Positions 46,153 to 59,737 of a stretch of 64,000 bases of DNA are shown here, piece after piece. The position numbers and the translations under genes were made by a program. The notes under the pieces were generated by a model. The model saw only the letters and a list, made by a program, of their open reading frames with translations. It was not told where the DNA came from and did not search any database. Numbering within the stretch: position 1 is the stretch's first letter; each line of letters starts with the position of its first letter. The stretch lies in NCBI RefSeq assembly GCF_000372845.1, contig NZ_KB889963.1, forward strand, positions 186,001-250,000, read 5' to 3'. The stretch is from Methylocystis rosea SV97. GTDB lineage: Bacteria; Pseudomonadota; Alphaproteobacteria; Rhizobiales; Beijerinckiaceae.

Positions 46153-46539
46153 TTAGGCGTTGGCCTGCGCTTCGACTTCGCGCACGATGATCGTCAGATT
46201 GGCGAACGGCTTCTCGACGCGGCTCGCACGGCCGCGGGCGCGGGCGTGGAAACGCTTCATCACCAGCGCCTTTCCGACAAAGGCCTGGGCGACGACGAGA
46301 TCGTCGACGTCGAGACCGTGATTGTTCTCGGCGTTGGCGATGGCGCTTTCAAGCGCCTTCTTCACCTCATGCGCGATCCGCTTTCTGGAGAACTCCAGAT
46401 CGGCGAGCGCGCGATCCACCTTCTTGCCGCGAATCAACTGCGCGAGCAGATTGAGCTTCTGCGGCGAGACGCGCAGCATGCGCGCGACGGCCTTCGCTTC
46501 ATTGTCCGCAAGCCGGCGCGGATTGGCTTCCTTCGACAT
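46153..46539 (-). CDS. rplV: Ribosomal protein L22
   Basis: 128 residues: [41 protein letters not shown] and the beta-hairpin end [23 protein letters not shown], uL22 lining the exit tunnel. The 22-nt gap before it carries three 10-bp repeats (46544-46573) that also form its AGAGAGG ribosome-binding site. Confidence 0.98.
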   Translation of the reverse strand: MSKEANPRRLADNEAKAVARMLRVSPQKLNLLAQLIRGKKVDRALADLEFSRKRIAHEVKKALESAIANAENNHGLDVDDLVVAQAFVGKALVMKRFHARARGRASRVEKPFANLTIIVREVEAQANA

Positions 46540-46543
46540 CGTG

Positions 46544-46573
46544 AGCCTCTCTTAGCCTCTCTTAGCCCCTCTT
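46544..46573. repeat. Three tandem 10-bp repeats at the rpsS-rplV junction
   Basis: AGCCTCTCTT, AGCCTCTCTT and AGCCCCTCTT are head to tail across the rpsS stop codon. On the minus strand each unit contains AGAGAGG or AGAGGGG, so the RBS of rplV is duplicated. Confidence 0.8.
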
Positions 46574-46840
46574 GGCCTTCTTGTCGGCCGCATGGCCGTG
46601 GAAGGTGCGGGTCGGAGCGAATTCGCCGAATTTGTGCCCGATCATGTCTTCCGACACTGCCACGGGAATATGTTTCTGGCCGTTGTGCACGCCGAAGGTC
46701 AGCCCCACGAATTGCGGGATGATCGTGGAGCGGCGGCTCCAAATCTTGATCACCTCGGAGCGGCCTGAACCGCGCGAGGTCTCGGCCTTCTTAAGAAGAT
46801 AGCCGTCAACGAACGGGCCCTTCCAAATCGAGCGCGCCAT
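46562..46840 (-). CDS. rpsS: Ribosomal protein S19
   Basis: 92 residues: [50 protein letters not shown] and [25 protein letters not shown], full-length uS19 of the 30S head. It is 3 nt after rplB. Its stop lies within the tandem repeat. Confidence 0.98.
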   Translation of the reverse strand: MARSIWKGPFVDGYLLKKAETSRGSGRSEVIKIWSRRSTIIPQFVGLTFGVHNGQKHIPVAVSEDMIGHKFGEFAPTRTFHGHAADKKAKRG

Positions 46841-46843
46841 GGG

Positions 46844-47683
46844 TTAGCCCTTCTTCTTGCGATTGTGTCGCGAGGACACAATGAAACGGTCGGTGGATTT
46901 ATTGGTGCGGGTCTTCTTGCCCTTGGTCGGCTTGCCCCAGGGCGTGACCGGATGACGACCGCCGGAGGTGCGGCCTTCGCCGCCGCCATGCGGATGATCG
47001 ATCGGATTCATCGTGACGCCGCGATTGTGCGGGCGGCGGCCGAGCCAGCGTGAGCGGCCGGCCTTGCCGATCGAGGTGTTCATATGATCGGGGTTGGACA
47101 CGGCGCCGAGCGTCGCGAAGCACTGGCCATGCACCAGGCGCTGCTCGCCCGAATTCAGCCTGACGATCACATAGCCCTGGTCGCGGCCGACGATCTGCGC
47201 ATAGGTGCCGGCTGACCGAGCGATGGCGCCGCCCTTGCCGATCTTCATCTCGACATTGTGCACGATGGCGCCGACAGGGATGTTGGCGATCGGCATGGCG
47301 TTGCCGGGCTTCACGTCGACCTGATTGCCGGCGATCACTTCGTCGCCGACGGAGAGCCGCTGCGGCGCGAGAATGTAGGCAAGCTCATTGTCCGTGTAGC
47401 GAATGAGCGCGATGAACGCCGTGCGATTCGGATCATATTCGAGCCGCTCGACCTTGCCGGCGACATCGAGCTTCCGCCGCTTGAAATCGACGACGCGATA
47501 GGCCTGCTTATGGCCGCCGCCGCGAAAACGCACGGTGATCCGGCCGGCGTTGTTGCGCCCGCCCTTGGAGCTCTTGCCTTCGGTCAGAGTCTTGACCGGC
47601 TTGCCCTTGTAGAGCTCGCTGCGGTCGACAATGACGAGCTGGCGAAGGCTCGGCGTGACCGGCTTGAATGTCTTCAGCGCCAT
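46844..47683 (-). CDS. rplB: Ribosomal protein L2
   Basis: 279 residues: [48 protein letters not shown], and the peptidyl-transferase-proximal [35 protein letters not shown]: uL2. It is 21 nt after rplW. Confidence 0.99.
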   Translation of the reverse strand: MALKTFKPVTPSLRQLVIVDRSELYKGKPVKTLTEGKSSKGGRNNAGRITVRFRGGGHKQAYRVVDFKRRKLDVAGKVERLEYDPNRTAFIALIRYTDNELAYILAPQRLSVGDEVIAGNQVDVKPGNAMPIANIPVGAIVHNVEMKIGKGGAIARSAGTYAQIVGRDQGYVIVRLNSGEQRLVHGQCFATLGAVSNPDHMNTSIGKAGRSRWLGRRPHNRGVTMNPIDHPHGGGEGRTSGGRHPVTPWGKPTKGKKTRTNKSTDRFIVSSRHNRKKKG

Positions 47684-47704
47684 CGTTCTATCCCCACGCC
47701 TTCC

Positions 47705-48001
47705 TTACAGTCCGGTCGTCACGTCGATCTTGTGGCCCTCGGCGAGAGTCACGACCGCTTTCTTGACGTCGCTCTGCTGGCCGCGCTGACCGCGGAAGGT
47801 CTTGAGCTTGCCCTTGCGCACCAGCGTATTGACCGCTTCGACCTTGACGTCGAAGAGACCTTCGACCGCCGCTTTGATCTGCGGCTTCGTGGCGGTCTTC
47901 GCGACCTTGAAGACCACCTTATTGCTCTCCGAGGCGAGCGTCGCCTTCTCGGTGATGACCGGGGCGACGATCACGTCGTAATGGCGAACGTCCTTGCTCA
48001 T
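47705..48001 (-). CDS. rplW: Ribosomal protein L23
   Basis: 98 residues: [50 protein letters not shown], uL23, docking site for trigger factor and SRP at the exit tunnel. The start overlaps the end of rplD by 4 nt. Confidence 0.98.
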   Translation of the reverse strand: MSKDVRHYDVIVAPVITEKATLASESNKVVFKVAKTATKPQIKAAVEGLFDVKVEAVNTLVRKGKLKTFRGQRGQQSDVKKAVVTLAEGHKIDVTTGL

Positions 48002-48618
48002 TTCAGTCGCGCCTCCAGCGCGTCCACCGCGGCGCGGGTCAACACCAGCTTCTCGCGGCGGAGGATGTCGTAAACATTGACGCCTTCGACGGGCAGAATG
48101 TCGATCTTCGGGATATTGCGTGCGGCGAGCACGAAATTATTCTGCGGCGCGCCGCCAACGATGATGATCGCGTTCTCGAGGCCGGTCTTGGCGAAACTCG
48201 ATACGAGCAGCTTCGTCTTGGGCTCGGCGAGCTCCGCCGTCTCCCAAACGATGATGCCGCCGTCCTTGGCTTTCGCGGACAGAGCGTGTTTCAGCGCGAG
48301 CTGGCGCACCTTCTTGGTCAGGTCATGCGCATGGCTGCGCACCACCGGGCCGAAGGCGCGTCCACCGCCGCGAAACTGCGGCGCGCGCGCCGAGCCGTGA
48401 CGGGCGCCGCCGGTGCCCTTCTGCTTGTGCAGCTTCTTGCCCGAGCGCGCGATCTCGGCACGGTTCTTCACCGCATGGGTGCCGGCGCGCCGCTTGGCGA
48501 GCTGCCAGCGGATCATGCGGAAGATCAGGTCCTTGCGCGGCTCAAGGCCGAAGACCTCATCGGAAAGTTCGATCGAACCGGCCGCCTGGCCGTCGAACGA
48601 CGTGACGTCGATCTTCAC
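47998..48618 (-). CDS. rplD: Ribosomal protein L4
   Basis: 206 residues with the loop [43 protein letters not shown] that reaches the exit tunnel, and [27 protein letters not shown] at the end: uL4. In E. coli it also represses the S10 operon. It is 3 nt after rplC and overlaps rplW by 4 nt. Confidence 0.98.
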   Translation of the reverse strand: MKIDVTSFDGQAAGSIELSDEVFGLEPRKDLIFRMIRWQLAKRRAGTHAVKNRAEIARSGKKLHKQKGTGGARHGSARAPQFRGGGRAFGPVVRSHAHDLTKKVRQLALKHALSAKAKDGGIIVWETAELAEPKTKLLVSSFAKTGLENAIIIVGGAPQNNFVLAARNIPKIDILPVEGVNVYDILRREKLVLTRAAVDALEARLK

Positions 48619-48621
48619 GGC

Positions 48622-49359
48622 TCAGTCCTCCTTGTTCGCTTCTTGCGGAGCGGCGTCTAAATTCGCGGCTTCACCCTGTCCGTTGCCGAGGCGGAATTTG
48701 CCCGGCTGCGGCGCATCCTTCGGCAGCGCGCGCTTCACCGCGTCGCGCACGAAAATCCAACCGCCGGCCGTGCCCGGCACCGCGCCTTCGACCAGCAGCA
48801 GTCCCCGCGCAGGGTCGGTCTGCACCACCCGCAGATTTTGCGTGGTGACGCGGTCGACGCCCATATGGCCGGCCATTTTCTTGTTCTTGAAGGTCTTGCC
48901 CGGGTCCTGACGGCCGCCGGTCGAACCGTGCGAACGGTGCGAAACGGAGACGCCGTGGGTCGCGCGCAGACCGCCGAAGCCCCAACGCTTCATCGGTCCG
49001 GCAAAGCCCTTGCCGGTGGAGGTTCCCGTCACATCGACGAACTGGCCGACGACGAAATGGTCCGCCGTGATTTCGGCGCCGATCGGCAGCAATTCTTCCT
49101 CTTTCACCCGAAACTCGGCGAGCTTCATCTTCGGCTCCACCGAGGCCGCGGCGAACCGCGTACGTTCGGCCTTCGAGACATTCTTGACCTTGGCGCGGCC
49201 GATGCCGAGTTGAACGGCGGTGTAGCCGTTCTTCTCTTGAGTCCGCTGCGCGACGACCTGGCAGCCGTCGAGCTTCAGGACCGTGACCGGCACATGCTCG
49301 CCCGCCTCCGTGAAGATGCGGGTCATTCCGACCTTTTGCGCGATGACGCCCGACCGCAT
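48622..49359 (-). CDS. rplC: Ribosomal protein L3
   Basis: 245 residues from ATG 49359: [81 protein letters not shown], characteristic of uL3 near the peptidyl-transferase centre. The last 25 residues (after [16 protein letters not shown]) form an Asp/Glu/Ala-rich tail. A ten-residue upstream extension is unlikely. It is 57 nt after rpsJ. Confidence 0.98.
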   Translation of the reverse strand: MRSGVIAQKVGMTRIFTEAGEHVPVTVLKLDGCQVVAQRTQEKNGYTAVQLGIGRAKVKNVSKAERTRFAAASVEPKMKLAEFRVKEEELLPIGAEITADHFVVGQFVDVTGTSTGKGFAGPMKRWGFGGLRATHGVSVSHRSHGSTGGRQDPGKTFKNKKMAGHMGVDRVTTQNLRVVQTDPARGLLLVEGAVPGTAGGWIFVRDAVKRALPKDAPQPGKFRLGNGQGEAANLDAAPQEANKED

Positions 49360-49416
49360 GATCCAATCCTTCGCAAAGCGCGCTCGCATCCTTTAGCGAG
49401 CGCCGCTTGAATCCGT

Positions 49417-49725
49417 TTAGAGCTTGATCTCGACATCCACGCCGGCGGCGAGATCGAGCTTCATGAGCGCGTCCACCGTTTGCGGGGTGGGATCGACGAT
49501 ATCGAGAACGCGTTTATGCGTTCTGATCTCGAACTGTTCGCGCGACTTCTTGTCGATATGCGGCGAACGGTTCACCGTGAATTTTTCGATACGCGTCGGA
49601 AGAGGAATCGGACCGCGGACCTGAGCGCCCGTGCGCTTGGCCGTCGAGACGATCTCCTTCGTCGACGTGTCGAGAATCCGGTGATCGAACGCCTTAAGGC
49701 GAATCCGGATATTTTGACCGTTCAT
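49417..49725 (-). CDS. rpsJ: Ribosomal protein S10
   Basis: 102 residues: [68 protein letters not shown], a perfect uS10 (NusE), which also serves in antitermination. RBS AAAGGACGGA precedes the ATG. It is 112 nt after tuf. That gap holds GCGAGCAG-TT-CTGCTCGC (49745-49762) but no T-run. Confidence 0.98.
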   Translation of the reverse strand: MNGQNIRIRLKAFDHRILDTSTKEIVSTAKRTGAQVRGPIPLPTRIEKFTVNRSPHIDKKSREQFEIRTHKRVLDIVDPTPQTVDALMKLDLAAGVDVEIKL

Positions 49726-49837
49726 TTTTCCGTCCTTTAGGACCGCGAGCAGTTCTGCTCGCCTTCATGCGCCGCGCGCCGTTGCGCGCGACTTCTTTCA
49801 CAAGAGCGAGCGCTTGGCCCGCGGCCCGGGATTCGCT

Positions 49838-51028
<1,191 letters not shown>

Positions 51029-51074
51029 CGCCGTGCTCCTTTGAAGAGTACCTGTCGCCCCGTCGCGTTCGAGA

Positions 51075-53150
<2,076 letters not shown>

Positions 53151-53161
53151 GACGGTTGTCC

Positions 53162-54015
<854 letters not shown>

Positions 54016-54349
54016 TCAATAGGGTCCTTCGCGTGATTGCGAATGGCGGATGTCAAGGGATCCCGCCGCGCATGGCCCTTAAAGGCACGCGCAAACGAGC
54101 GAAGCGCCGATGGCCGTAAGGGCCAAGGCGCTTCTAACGCAGAGGATCCCGTCGCCGGGATCGTGCCTTCCTGTCAGTCGCTTTCGCGACGTGCTGATTA
54201 CCAACTATATTTGGCGGTCACAGGCAAGGCGACAGCGTTTAAGTTCGAAGGATCGAGAGCGAGGCGCTCGCCGACGGCATGAACTTACGGCCTGTCGAAA
54301 GTGGGCGGAACCTAATGGCGACGCTGGGCGGCGTCAAGCAAAGAATCTG
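54016..54349 (-). promoter_or_regulatory. Leader region of the str operon with two stem-loops
   Basis: Upstream of rpsL. At 54101-54134 is a nested hairpin: outer arms GAAGCGCC/GGCGCTTC, inner arms GGCC/GGCC. At 54145-54162 is GATCCCG-TCGC-CGGGATC. Both would lie in the 5' UTR if transcription starts upstream, and could act in attenuation or autoregulation. No credible -35/-10 pair was identified. No open frame here looks coding. Confidence 0.45.
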
Positions 54350-54635
54350 TCATGATTGAAGAAATTCGCATCTGCTTGCCGCCAGGATTTTATTGGGATT
54401 GTGTATCGACGCGACGGCTCTCATCCGCCCGAAGTGAAAATTCTTCAAAAACTCAATCCCCGGCTCGACATGCTCGCCGAGCTTCTTTGCAAGCTCATCC
54501 CAGCCGTTAATGGCGGGCCCCATGTCCTTGCCCTTTTTCGGCTCCAGCGCTTCGATCCGGTCTGGCCGAGACGCGAGAACGCTTAGCTCCAGCTGGCGCC
54601 CATCGATAGCGCGGCGAGCACTGCCGGGCACGCCT

Positions 54636-54794
54636 CATCGAGTCATTGACGCTGTTCGTCTGACGCTGTTCATCATGATCATCGCCGTTATCATTTTTCT
54701 CGCGATTGTTCTGGCCTATGCCGCTTGGGTCTATCGGGTGCTGCGTGGAAAGATCCCCTCGCGTATCTTTGAGCCTGGCGGCCACGCCTACTGA
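54636..54794 (+). pseudogene. C-terminal relic of cytochrome bd oxidase subunit II (cydB)
   Basis: The frame ending at TGA 54794 encodes a hydrophobic helix (LTLFIMIIAVIIFLAIVLAY) followed by AAWVYRVLRGKIPSRIFEPGGHAY. The YxAWxYRVLRGK motif and the short polar tail ending H-x-Y are the C-terminal signature of CydB. Nothing upstream in any frame continues the protein, so only about 50 residues remain. A free-standing 39-residue membrane peptide from the ATG at 54675 is an alternative. No cydA is nearby. Confidence 0.55.
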
Positions 54795-55092
54795 GAGCGC
54801 AAGGGCAAATGGCGTTTCGAGTAGGCGCCCCAGCTTGGCGTGCCTTCGCCATTCTGAACGCTGCATGCTACAGTTGGATCGAGACCGCCCCGAGATTATG
54901 GCCGACCGATCGCAACCGTGTGGCGCCGGCGCGCCGTTGGCTCGGGACGGGCGCAGCCGCCAAATCCGCAGAAGCCGTCTCATCTGCGCAGTTTGGTCGC
55001 ATGCCGACGGCATTGCGCCTGGCGCGGGCCGGTAACATCATCCCCCACTGCGACGGCGACGCCGCCAAAGTTGATCAAGGAAGGAAGCTCGA
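54795..55092. other. Intergenic stretch, nothing recognised
   Basis: About 300 nt after the cydB relic. Small frames on both strands lack RBS, signal or family motifs. It ends in the promoter/RBS region (AAGGAAGCTCGA) of the YdcH-like gene. Confidence 0.4.
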
Positions 55093-55332
55093 ATGAGCCA
55101 TGTTGCGCATGAGTTGCACGAAGAATTTCCCGAACACGCCGAGGCCATTCACGCCTTGAAGGCCAAGAACGCGCACTTCGCGCGCCTCACTGAGGAATAT
55201 CACACGCTCAATCGCGCCATTCACCGCATGGAGACCAATGTCGAGCCGGCGGATGACGCAACGATCGAAGACCTCAAGAAGAAGCGGCTGGTCCTCAAGG
55301 ATGAGATCGCCGGCTTTCTCGAAACGGCGTAA
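55093..55332 (+). CDS. YdcH/DUF465 family small protein
   Basis: A 79-residue helical protein: LHEEFPEHAEAIHALKAKNAHFARLTEEYHTLNRAIHRMETNVEPADDATIEDLKKKRLVLKDEIAGFL. This heptad-rich, acidic-basic pattern with an early FPE and a D-x-x-L-K-K-x-R-L-x-L-KDEI end is DUF465 (YdcH). Function is unknown. AAGGAAG precedes the ATG. Confidence 0.9.
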   Translation: MSHVAHELHEEFPEHAEAIHALKAKNAHFARLTEEYHTLNRAIHRMETNVEPADDATIEDLKKKRLVLKDEIAGFLETA

Positions 55333-55468
55333 GCCTCGCGACCCCCTCCCCCGAGACGCGGGAGAGGGAGCGGGCGCCGCGCAGTTTGCCGTCATGCCCC
55401 GCCTTGCGCCGCACATCACGAGGCGACCGCGCTATTGACTTGGAAGGCGCGCCAGGGAAGGCGCCACG

Positions 55469-55502
55469 GCGTGGATGGCCGCGACAAGCGCGGCCATGAC
55501 GC
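55469..55502. repeat. Second copy of the 34-nt dispersed repeat
   Basis: This differs in one base from 25394-25427. It has the same inverted arms ATGGCCG/CGGCCAT around a short loop. It lies downstream of the YdcH-like gene, next to another GC-rich element (GGGAGAGGGAGCGGGCG, 55361-55377). Confidence 0.75.
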
Positions 55503-55530
55503 GGCGAACCGACCGCCCGCCGTGGCTGCT

Positions 55531-55956
55531 CTAACGATATTGCGCAGGCGCCTGCGGATTGTTCGCGGGGTTGCTGTCGTGCTTAGTCAATCGGGCGACC
55601 AGCGGACCGCCGACGAGGGGCTGAAGTTCCGCCTCAAGCGCGTCGGCGACGTCCTTTCCATAGATTTCCTCACCGGCGACATGGATCGAGAAGGCTTTGC
55701 TGTGCTTCTCGATTTTCGCCGGGTCTTCGATCACCGCCTTGGTCCATTTGTAGAGCGGGAAATTCTCCTCCCCGCGCTGTTCGGCCGCGGCGACATATTC
55801 GGCAAAAGCGTCGAGCTGGTTCCGAAGCTTCGCGTTATATTTGGCGAGAATGTCGCTGAGAGGCTTGAGCGCCGGATTTTCCGGCTCCTTGCGCGCGAGC
55901 TTTGCCGCATCCTCGACGAGATTGACCCGAACCTGATATGCCCAATCTTCGCTCAT
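55531..55956 (-). CDS. Conserved helical protein of unknown function
   Basis: A 141-residue protein from ATG 55956 (MSEDWAYQVRVNLVEDAAKLARK). It is mainly helical with no signal peptide or membrane helix: a central segment LSDILAKYNAKLRNQLDAFAEYVAAAEQRGEENFPLYKWTKAVIEDPAKI, and a C-terminal segment VADALEAELQPLVGGPLVARLTKHDSNPANNPQAPAQYR. I do not recognise the family. The frame quality and codon use look genuine. It is transcribed away from chvI. Confidence 0.75.
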   Translation of the reverse strand: MSEDWAYQVRVNLVEDAAKLARKEPENPALKPLSDILAKYNAKLRNQLDAFAEYVAAAEQRGEENFPLYKWTKAVIEDPAKIEKHSKAFSIHVAGEEIYGKDVADALEAELQPLVGGPLVARLTKHDSNPANNPQAPAQYR

Positions 55957-56443
55957 CGATCCACTCCTGGGGCTGACGCCGCGCGCTGCGCCTCTTTTCA
56001 CTTGCCTTAGAGCCGACCGGCGTCGGGGCTAAAAGAACCTATAGCAAATTGGCGAAAACCCGAGATTTTCCAAGACCCCGGGGACGCCGCCGACTGTCGC
56101 TCCTGCTAAGCTATCCCATTGTCGTCATTATGTTTAATTGCGCATACCCAGGCACAAGGTGATTTTTTTAGCAATATTGTGTATAAGCGGTCCAGCGGCA
56201 TCGAGGCGGCGCCGCCCTCTGGGAACGGACCTCGGCCACATTTCAGCCGCCTTGGCCTCCGACTTTGTCGGGTCGACGGCGCGCCTTTCGAAAGTCCCGC
56301 GGTCGAGCCGATAAGAGTATCGGCTGTTGAGCATCGACGTCGCGCCCTTCGAGGAGTCGGGGGCGGCCGTTTCGCGCGGAAAGCGCAGTCACGTCGCGCC
56401 GGCCCGGACGTTAAATTGCGGCCGCAAATAGCAAAGGGTGAAG
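55957..56443. promoter_or_regulatory. Divergent intergenic region upstream of chvI
   Basis: About 490 nt between the unknown minus-strand gene and chvI, so promoters for both should lie here. No tandem operator or terminator was recognised. The last part contains the chvI RBS (AAAGGGTGAAG). In many relatives pckA stands beside chvI; it is not here. Confidence 0.4.
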
Positions 56444-57142
56444 ATGCCGACCATCGCTCTCGTCGACGACGATCGAAACATTCTCACCTCTGTCTCCATC
56501 GCTCTGGAGGGCGAGGGGTATCGCGTCCAGACCTATACCGACGGCGCACAAGCGCTCGACGGGCTGCGCGCCAACCCGCCCGATCTGGCGATCTTCGACA
56601 TTAAGATGCCGCGGATGGACGGCATGGAGCTTCTGCGTCGACTGCGGCAGAAGTCGGACCTCCCGGTGATTTTTCTCACCTCCAAAGACGAGGAAATCGA
56701 CGAGCTGTTCGGCCTGAAGATGGGGGCGGACGACTTCATTCATAAGCCTTTCTCGCAACGGCTGCTCGTCGAGCGGGTCAAGGCGATTCTGCGGCGCTCC
56801 AATCCTAAGGAGGCGGCGGCTCAGAAGGAATCGGAGGCCAAGGTCCTGGAGCGCGGCGCGCTGCTGATGGACCCTGAGCGCCACACCTGTACCTGGCGAG
56901 GCGATCCGGTGGTGCTGACGGTCACGGAATTCCTGATTTTGCAGTCGCTGGCGCAGCGTCCCGGCGTCGTGAAGAGCCGCAACGCGCTCATGGACGCGGC
57001 CTATGACGACCAGGTCTATGTCGACGATCGAACGATCGACAGCCACATCAAGCGTTTACGTAAGAAATTCAAGGTCGTGGACAACGATTTCGAAATGATC
57101 GAGACGCTCTATGGCGTGGGCTATCGATTCAAGGAAGCCTGA
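56444..57142 (+). CDS. chvI: Response regulator ChvI (OmpR family)
   Basis: A 232-residue regulator. The receiver domain has [18 protein letters not shown] and the phospho-acceptor D52 in [28 protein letters not shown] winged-helix domain follows ([32 protein letters not shown]...[12 protein letters not shown]). The sequence is nearly identical to rhizobial ChvI, which responds to acidity and envelope stress. ATG 56444 is preferred over the GTG at 56438. chvG follows after 22 nt. Confidence 0.95.
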   Translation: MPTIALVDDDRNILTSVSIALEGEGYRVQTYTDGAQALDGLRANPPDLAIFDIKMPRMDGMELLRRLRQKSDLPVIFLTSKDEEIDELFGLKMGADDFIHKPFSQRLLVERVKAILRRSNPKEAAAQKESEAKVLERGALLMDPERHTCTWRGDPVVLTVTEFLILQSLAQRPGVVKSRNALMDAAYDDQVYVDDRTIDSHIKRLRKKFKVVDNDFEMIETLYGVGYRFKEA

Positions 57143-57164
57143 GTTCTCGCGGAGGGGACGCGAG

Positions 57165-59087
57165 ATGGACGCAAGCATCGAAGGTGACGGCGACGTGACC
57201 GCCGTCGGTGACCCGGCCGCGGAAGCGCCGCGTCCGGCGGTCCCGGCGACCGCTCCAGCGCGCGACGCCGCGGCGGCGCGGGCCCGCCTATGGCGGACGA
57301 TCTCCGTCCGTTTGGCGCGGGCGCAGCGCACTGTGCAGCGAACCGTCCAGTCGCATCTTTCGTCCTCGCTCACCCGCCGCATCGTCGTTCTCAATCTTGG
57401 CGGGCTGGTCGCGCTGCTGGCTGGGTTCCTCTACCTCAACCAGTTTCGCGAAGGTCTGATCGACGCCCGCGTGCAAAGCCTGCAAACGCAGGGCGAGATC
57501 ATCGCCGCGGCGGTGGCGGCCTCGGCGACTGTCGACACCGACGCCATTTCCATCGATCCCGAGAAGCTGTTGAAGCTTGCGCCGGGAGAAAGCGCGAGCG
57601 ACGCCGACGGCGGCTCCCCGCTGGAGTTTTCGCTCAACCCCGAACGCGTCGGGCCGCTGCTGCGGCGACTGGTGTCCCCGACTCGGCTGCGGGCGCGCAT
57701 CTACGACCGCGACGGCTTTCTGCTGCTCGACTCGCGCTCCGTCTCCGGTCGTTCGAACATTCTGCGCTTCGAGCTGCCGCCCGCTGGAGGCCAGCCCACC
57801 ACCCTCGACGCATCGTCGTTCCTCGAACGGTCGCTGGAGTTTGTCCAGCGCCTGTCACATCGACCGGAGCTGCCGCTTTACGAAGACATCGGCATGGGTA
57901 ACGGCAAAGCCTATCCTGAGGTCGGCAGCGCGCTCGGCGGCCATATTCATTCGGTGGTGCGCGCCAACGCCAGGGGCGAAACCATCATTTCCGTCGCCGT
58001 CCCGGTTCAGCGTTACCGGTCGGTGCGCGGCGCGCTGCTCCTCTCGACCATGGGCGGCGACATCGACGCCGTCATCGTCACGGAACGCTGGGGCATCATC
58101 CGCATCTTTCTGGTCTCGGCCGGCGTGATGCTGCTGATTTCGCTGTTCTTCACCAACACGATCACCGAACCGATGCGCCGCCTCGCCGAAGCGGCCGAGC
58201 GCGTGCGGCGCGGCGTCAAATCCCGCCAGGAGATCCCGGACTTCTCGGACCGGCCGGACGAAATCGGCCATCTTTCGGGCGCGCTGCGCGACATGACGAA
58301 GGCGCTCTACAACCGCATCGACGCGATCGAGCATTTCGCCGCGGATGTCGCGCATGAACTCAAGAATCCATTGACGTCTCTGCGCAGCGCCGTCGAGACG
58401 CTGCCGATCGCCAAGACCCAGGAGTCGCGCGACAGGCTGCTCGCCATCATCAAGCATGACGTCGGCCGGCTCGACCGTTTGATCAGCGATATTTCCGACG
58501 CGTCTCGTCTCGACGCCGAACTCGCGCGCGCCGACATGGACGTCGTCGATCTCTCGGCGGCGCTGTCGACCGTCGTCGAATTGGCGCGCGCGGTGGAGCG
58601 CGGCGACGGCGTCAACATTCAGCTGACCGTGCGCTCCTCTCCATACGACGCGCCGCGCAGCCGCTGGCGCGTTCTGGGCAATGACTCGCGCCTCGGGCAG
58701 GTGTTCAACAATCTGATCGACAACGGCCGGTCGTTTTCAAGGCCGGGCGGCGTCGTGCGGGTGCTGCTGTGGCCGGAGCGGGCCAAGGGGCCGGGAGGCC
58801 AGCAGATCGAAGGCTTCGAGATCATCGTCGATGACGACGGCCCCGGAATTCCCGACGGCGCGTTCGAACGCATTTTCGAGCGCTTCTACACCGACCGGCC
58901 GGAACAGGGGTTTGGCCAGAACTCCGGGCTCGGGCTCTCGATCTCCCGCCAAATCATCGAGGCGCATGGCGGGCGCATCCGGGCCCTCAACCGCACCCGC
59001 GCGCATCCGCAGGGCACTGACGAGCCCCTGCCCGGCGACGCCGTGCTTGGCGCGCGCTTTGTCGTCTGGTTGCCTTCGGCGCGATGA
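57165..59087 (+). CDS. chvG: Sensor histidine kinase ChvG
   Basis: A 640-residue inner-membrane kinase. Transmembrane helices lie near 70-90 (IVVLNLGGLVALLAGFLYL) and 310-330 (IIRIFLVSAGVMLLISLFF), flanking a periplasmic sensor of about 220 residues. A HAMP domain follows, then H397 in the FAADVAHELKNPLTSL box, and N (VFNNLIDNGRSF), D-x-G (DDDGPGIP) and GLGLSI ATP-binding motifs. It has an extended cytoplasmic N-terminus rich in Ala/Pro. RBS GGAGGGGACG precedes ATG 57165. The hprK-like gene overlaps its stop by 4 nt. Confidence 0.95.
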   Translation: MDASIEGDGDVTAVGDPAAEAPRPAVPATAPARDAAAARARLWRTISVRLARAQRTVQRTVQSHLSSSLTRRIVVLNLGGLVALLAGFLYLNQFREGLIDARVQSLQTQGEIIAAAVAASATVDTDAISIDPEKLLKLAPGESASDADGGSPLEFSLNPERVGPLLRRLVSPTRLRARIYDRDGFLLLDSRSVSGRSNILRFELPPAGGQPTTLDASSFLERSLEFVQRLSHRPELPLYEDIGMGNGKAYPEVGSALGGHIHSVVRANARGETIISVAVPVQRYRSVRGALLLSTMGGDIDAVIVTERWGIIRIFLVSAGVMLLISLFFTNTITEPMRRLAEAAERVRRGVKSRQEIPDFSDRPDEIGHLSGALRDMTKALYNRIDAIEHFAADVAHELKNPLTSLRSAVETLPIAKTQESRDRLLAIIKHDVGRLDRLISDISDASRLDAELARADMDVVDLSAALSTVVELARAVERGDGVNIQLTVRSSPYDAPRSRWRVLGNDSRLGQVFNNLIDNGRSFSRPGGVVRVLLWPERAKGPGGQQIEGFEIIVDDDGPGIPDGAFERIFERFYTDRPEQGFGQNSGLGLSISRQIIEAHGGRIRALNRTRAHPQGTDEPLPGDAVLGARFVVWLPSAR

Positions 59088-59548
59088 CGCCGCCGCAAGC
59101 GTCAGAGTATGTTCACGCCAATGCGCTGGTTCTCGGCGCGTTCGGCCTGCTGCTGCGCGGACCGTCCGGCGCCGGCAAGAGCGCTCTCAGCTTACAGCTT
59201 GTCGCCGACTGGCGGGCGCGCGGCGCATTCGCGGCGCTCGTCGGCGACGATCGAGTCGCGCTCGAAGCGCGCCACGGCCGCCTGATCGCAAGACCGCACC
59301 CGTCGATCCGGGGGATCGTCGAAGCGCGCGGTCTCGGGCTTTTACGCGTCGCCTACGAGCCGGCCTGCGTTTTACGGGCCGTCATCGACCTCCTCGCATC
59401 CGGCGAGTCGCCGAAACGATATCCCGATGAAGAGGAAGCAACGACTCGGTTGAGCGGCGTGACGCTGCCGCGTATGTTCGAAAACGCCGCAAACGTCGGA
59501 GCGGTGGCGCGGATTGCAGCTTACATTCAGAACGTTGCGACAAATTGA
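59084..59548 (+). CDS. hprK: Short HPr kinase/phosphorylase (C-terminal domain type)
   Basis: A 154-residue protein equal to the C-terminal kinase domain of HprK. The P-loop RGPSGAGKSAL lies at residues 25-35, then LVGDDRVALE and IRGIVEARGLGLLRV. The latter are the HprK signature. The N-terminal half of Gram-positive HprK is absent, as is normal in alphaproteobacteria. It phosphorylates HPr on the regulatory Ser. Its ATG overlaps the chvG stop (ATGA), tying the two-component system to the PTS. Confidence 0.92.
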   Translation: MTPPQASEYVHANALVLGAFGLLLRGPSGAGKSALSLQLVADWRARGAFAALVGDDRVALEARHGRLIARPHPSIRGIVEARGLGLLRVAYEPACVLRAVIDLLASGESPKRYPDEEEATTRLSGVTLPRMFENAANVGAVARIAAYIQNVATN

Positions 59549-59737
59549 CGGGGCCCTGCTGTTTTCGCTTGCCTATTTCGCCGCGTTGCACAAAATGTCG
59601 CCCCTGTTGAGCGGGGCGATCACGGCGGGCGCAACGGCTCCTCCTGGGATGCAATTTGGCTCCGTTCGCCCTTGCGGGCCGACGCATTTTACGAGACATC
59701 GGCGCGCAAGAGACGTCTTCATGAGTGGTAGGGTCGT

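Noticed and set aside
49745-49790. Two palindromes between tuf and rpsJ as a terminator
   Set aside because: Neither hairpin is followed by a T-run on the minus strand, so only structured intergenic RNA is supported.
54350-54631. 93-codon minus-strand frame containing GWDELAKKLGEHVEPGIEFLKN
   Set aside because: The segment looks mildly protein-like but has no RBS, no family match and an Arg-rich start; it may be a relic, so not listed as a gene.
54809-55096. 95-codon plus-strand frame before the YdcH-like gene
   Set aside because: Composition is that of non-coding DNA, and it overlaps the start of the clear YdcH-like gene.
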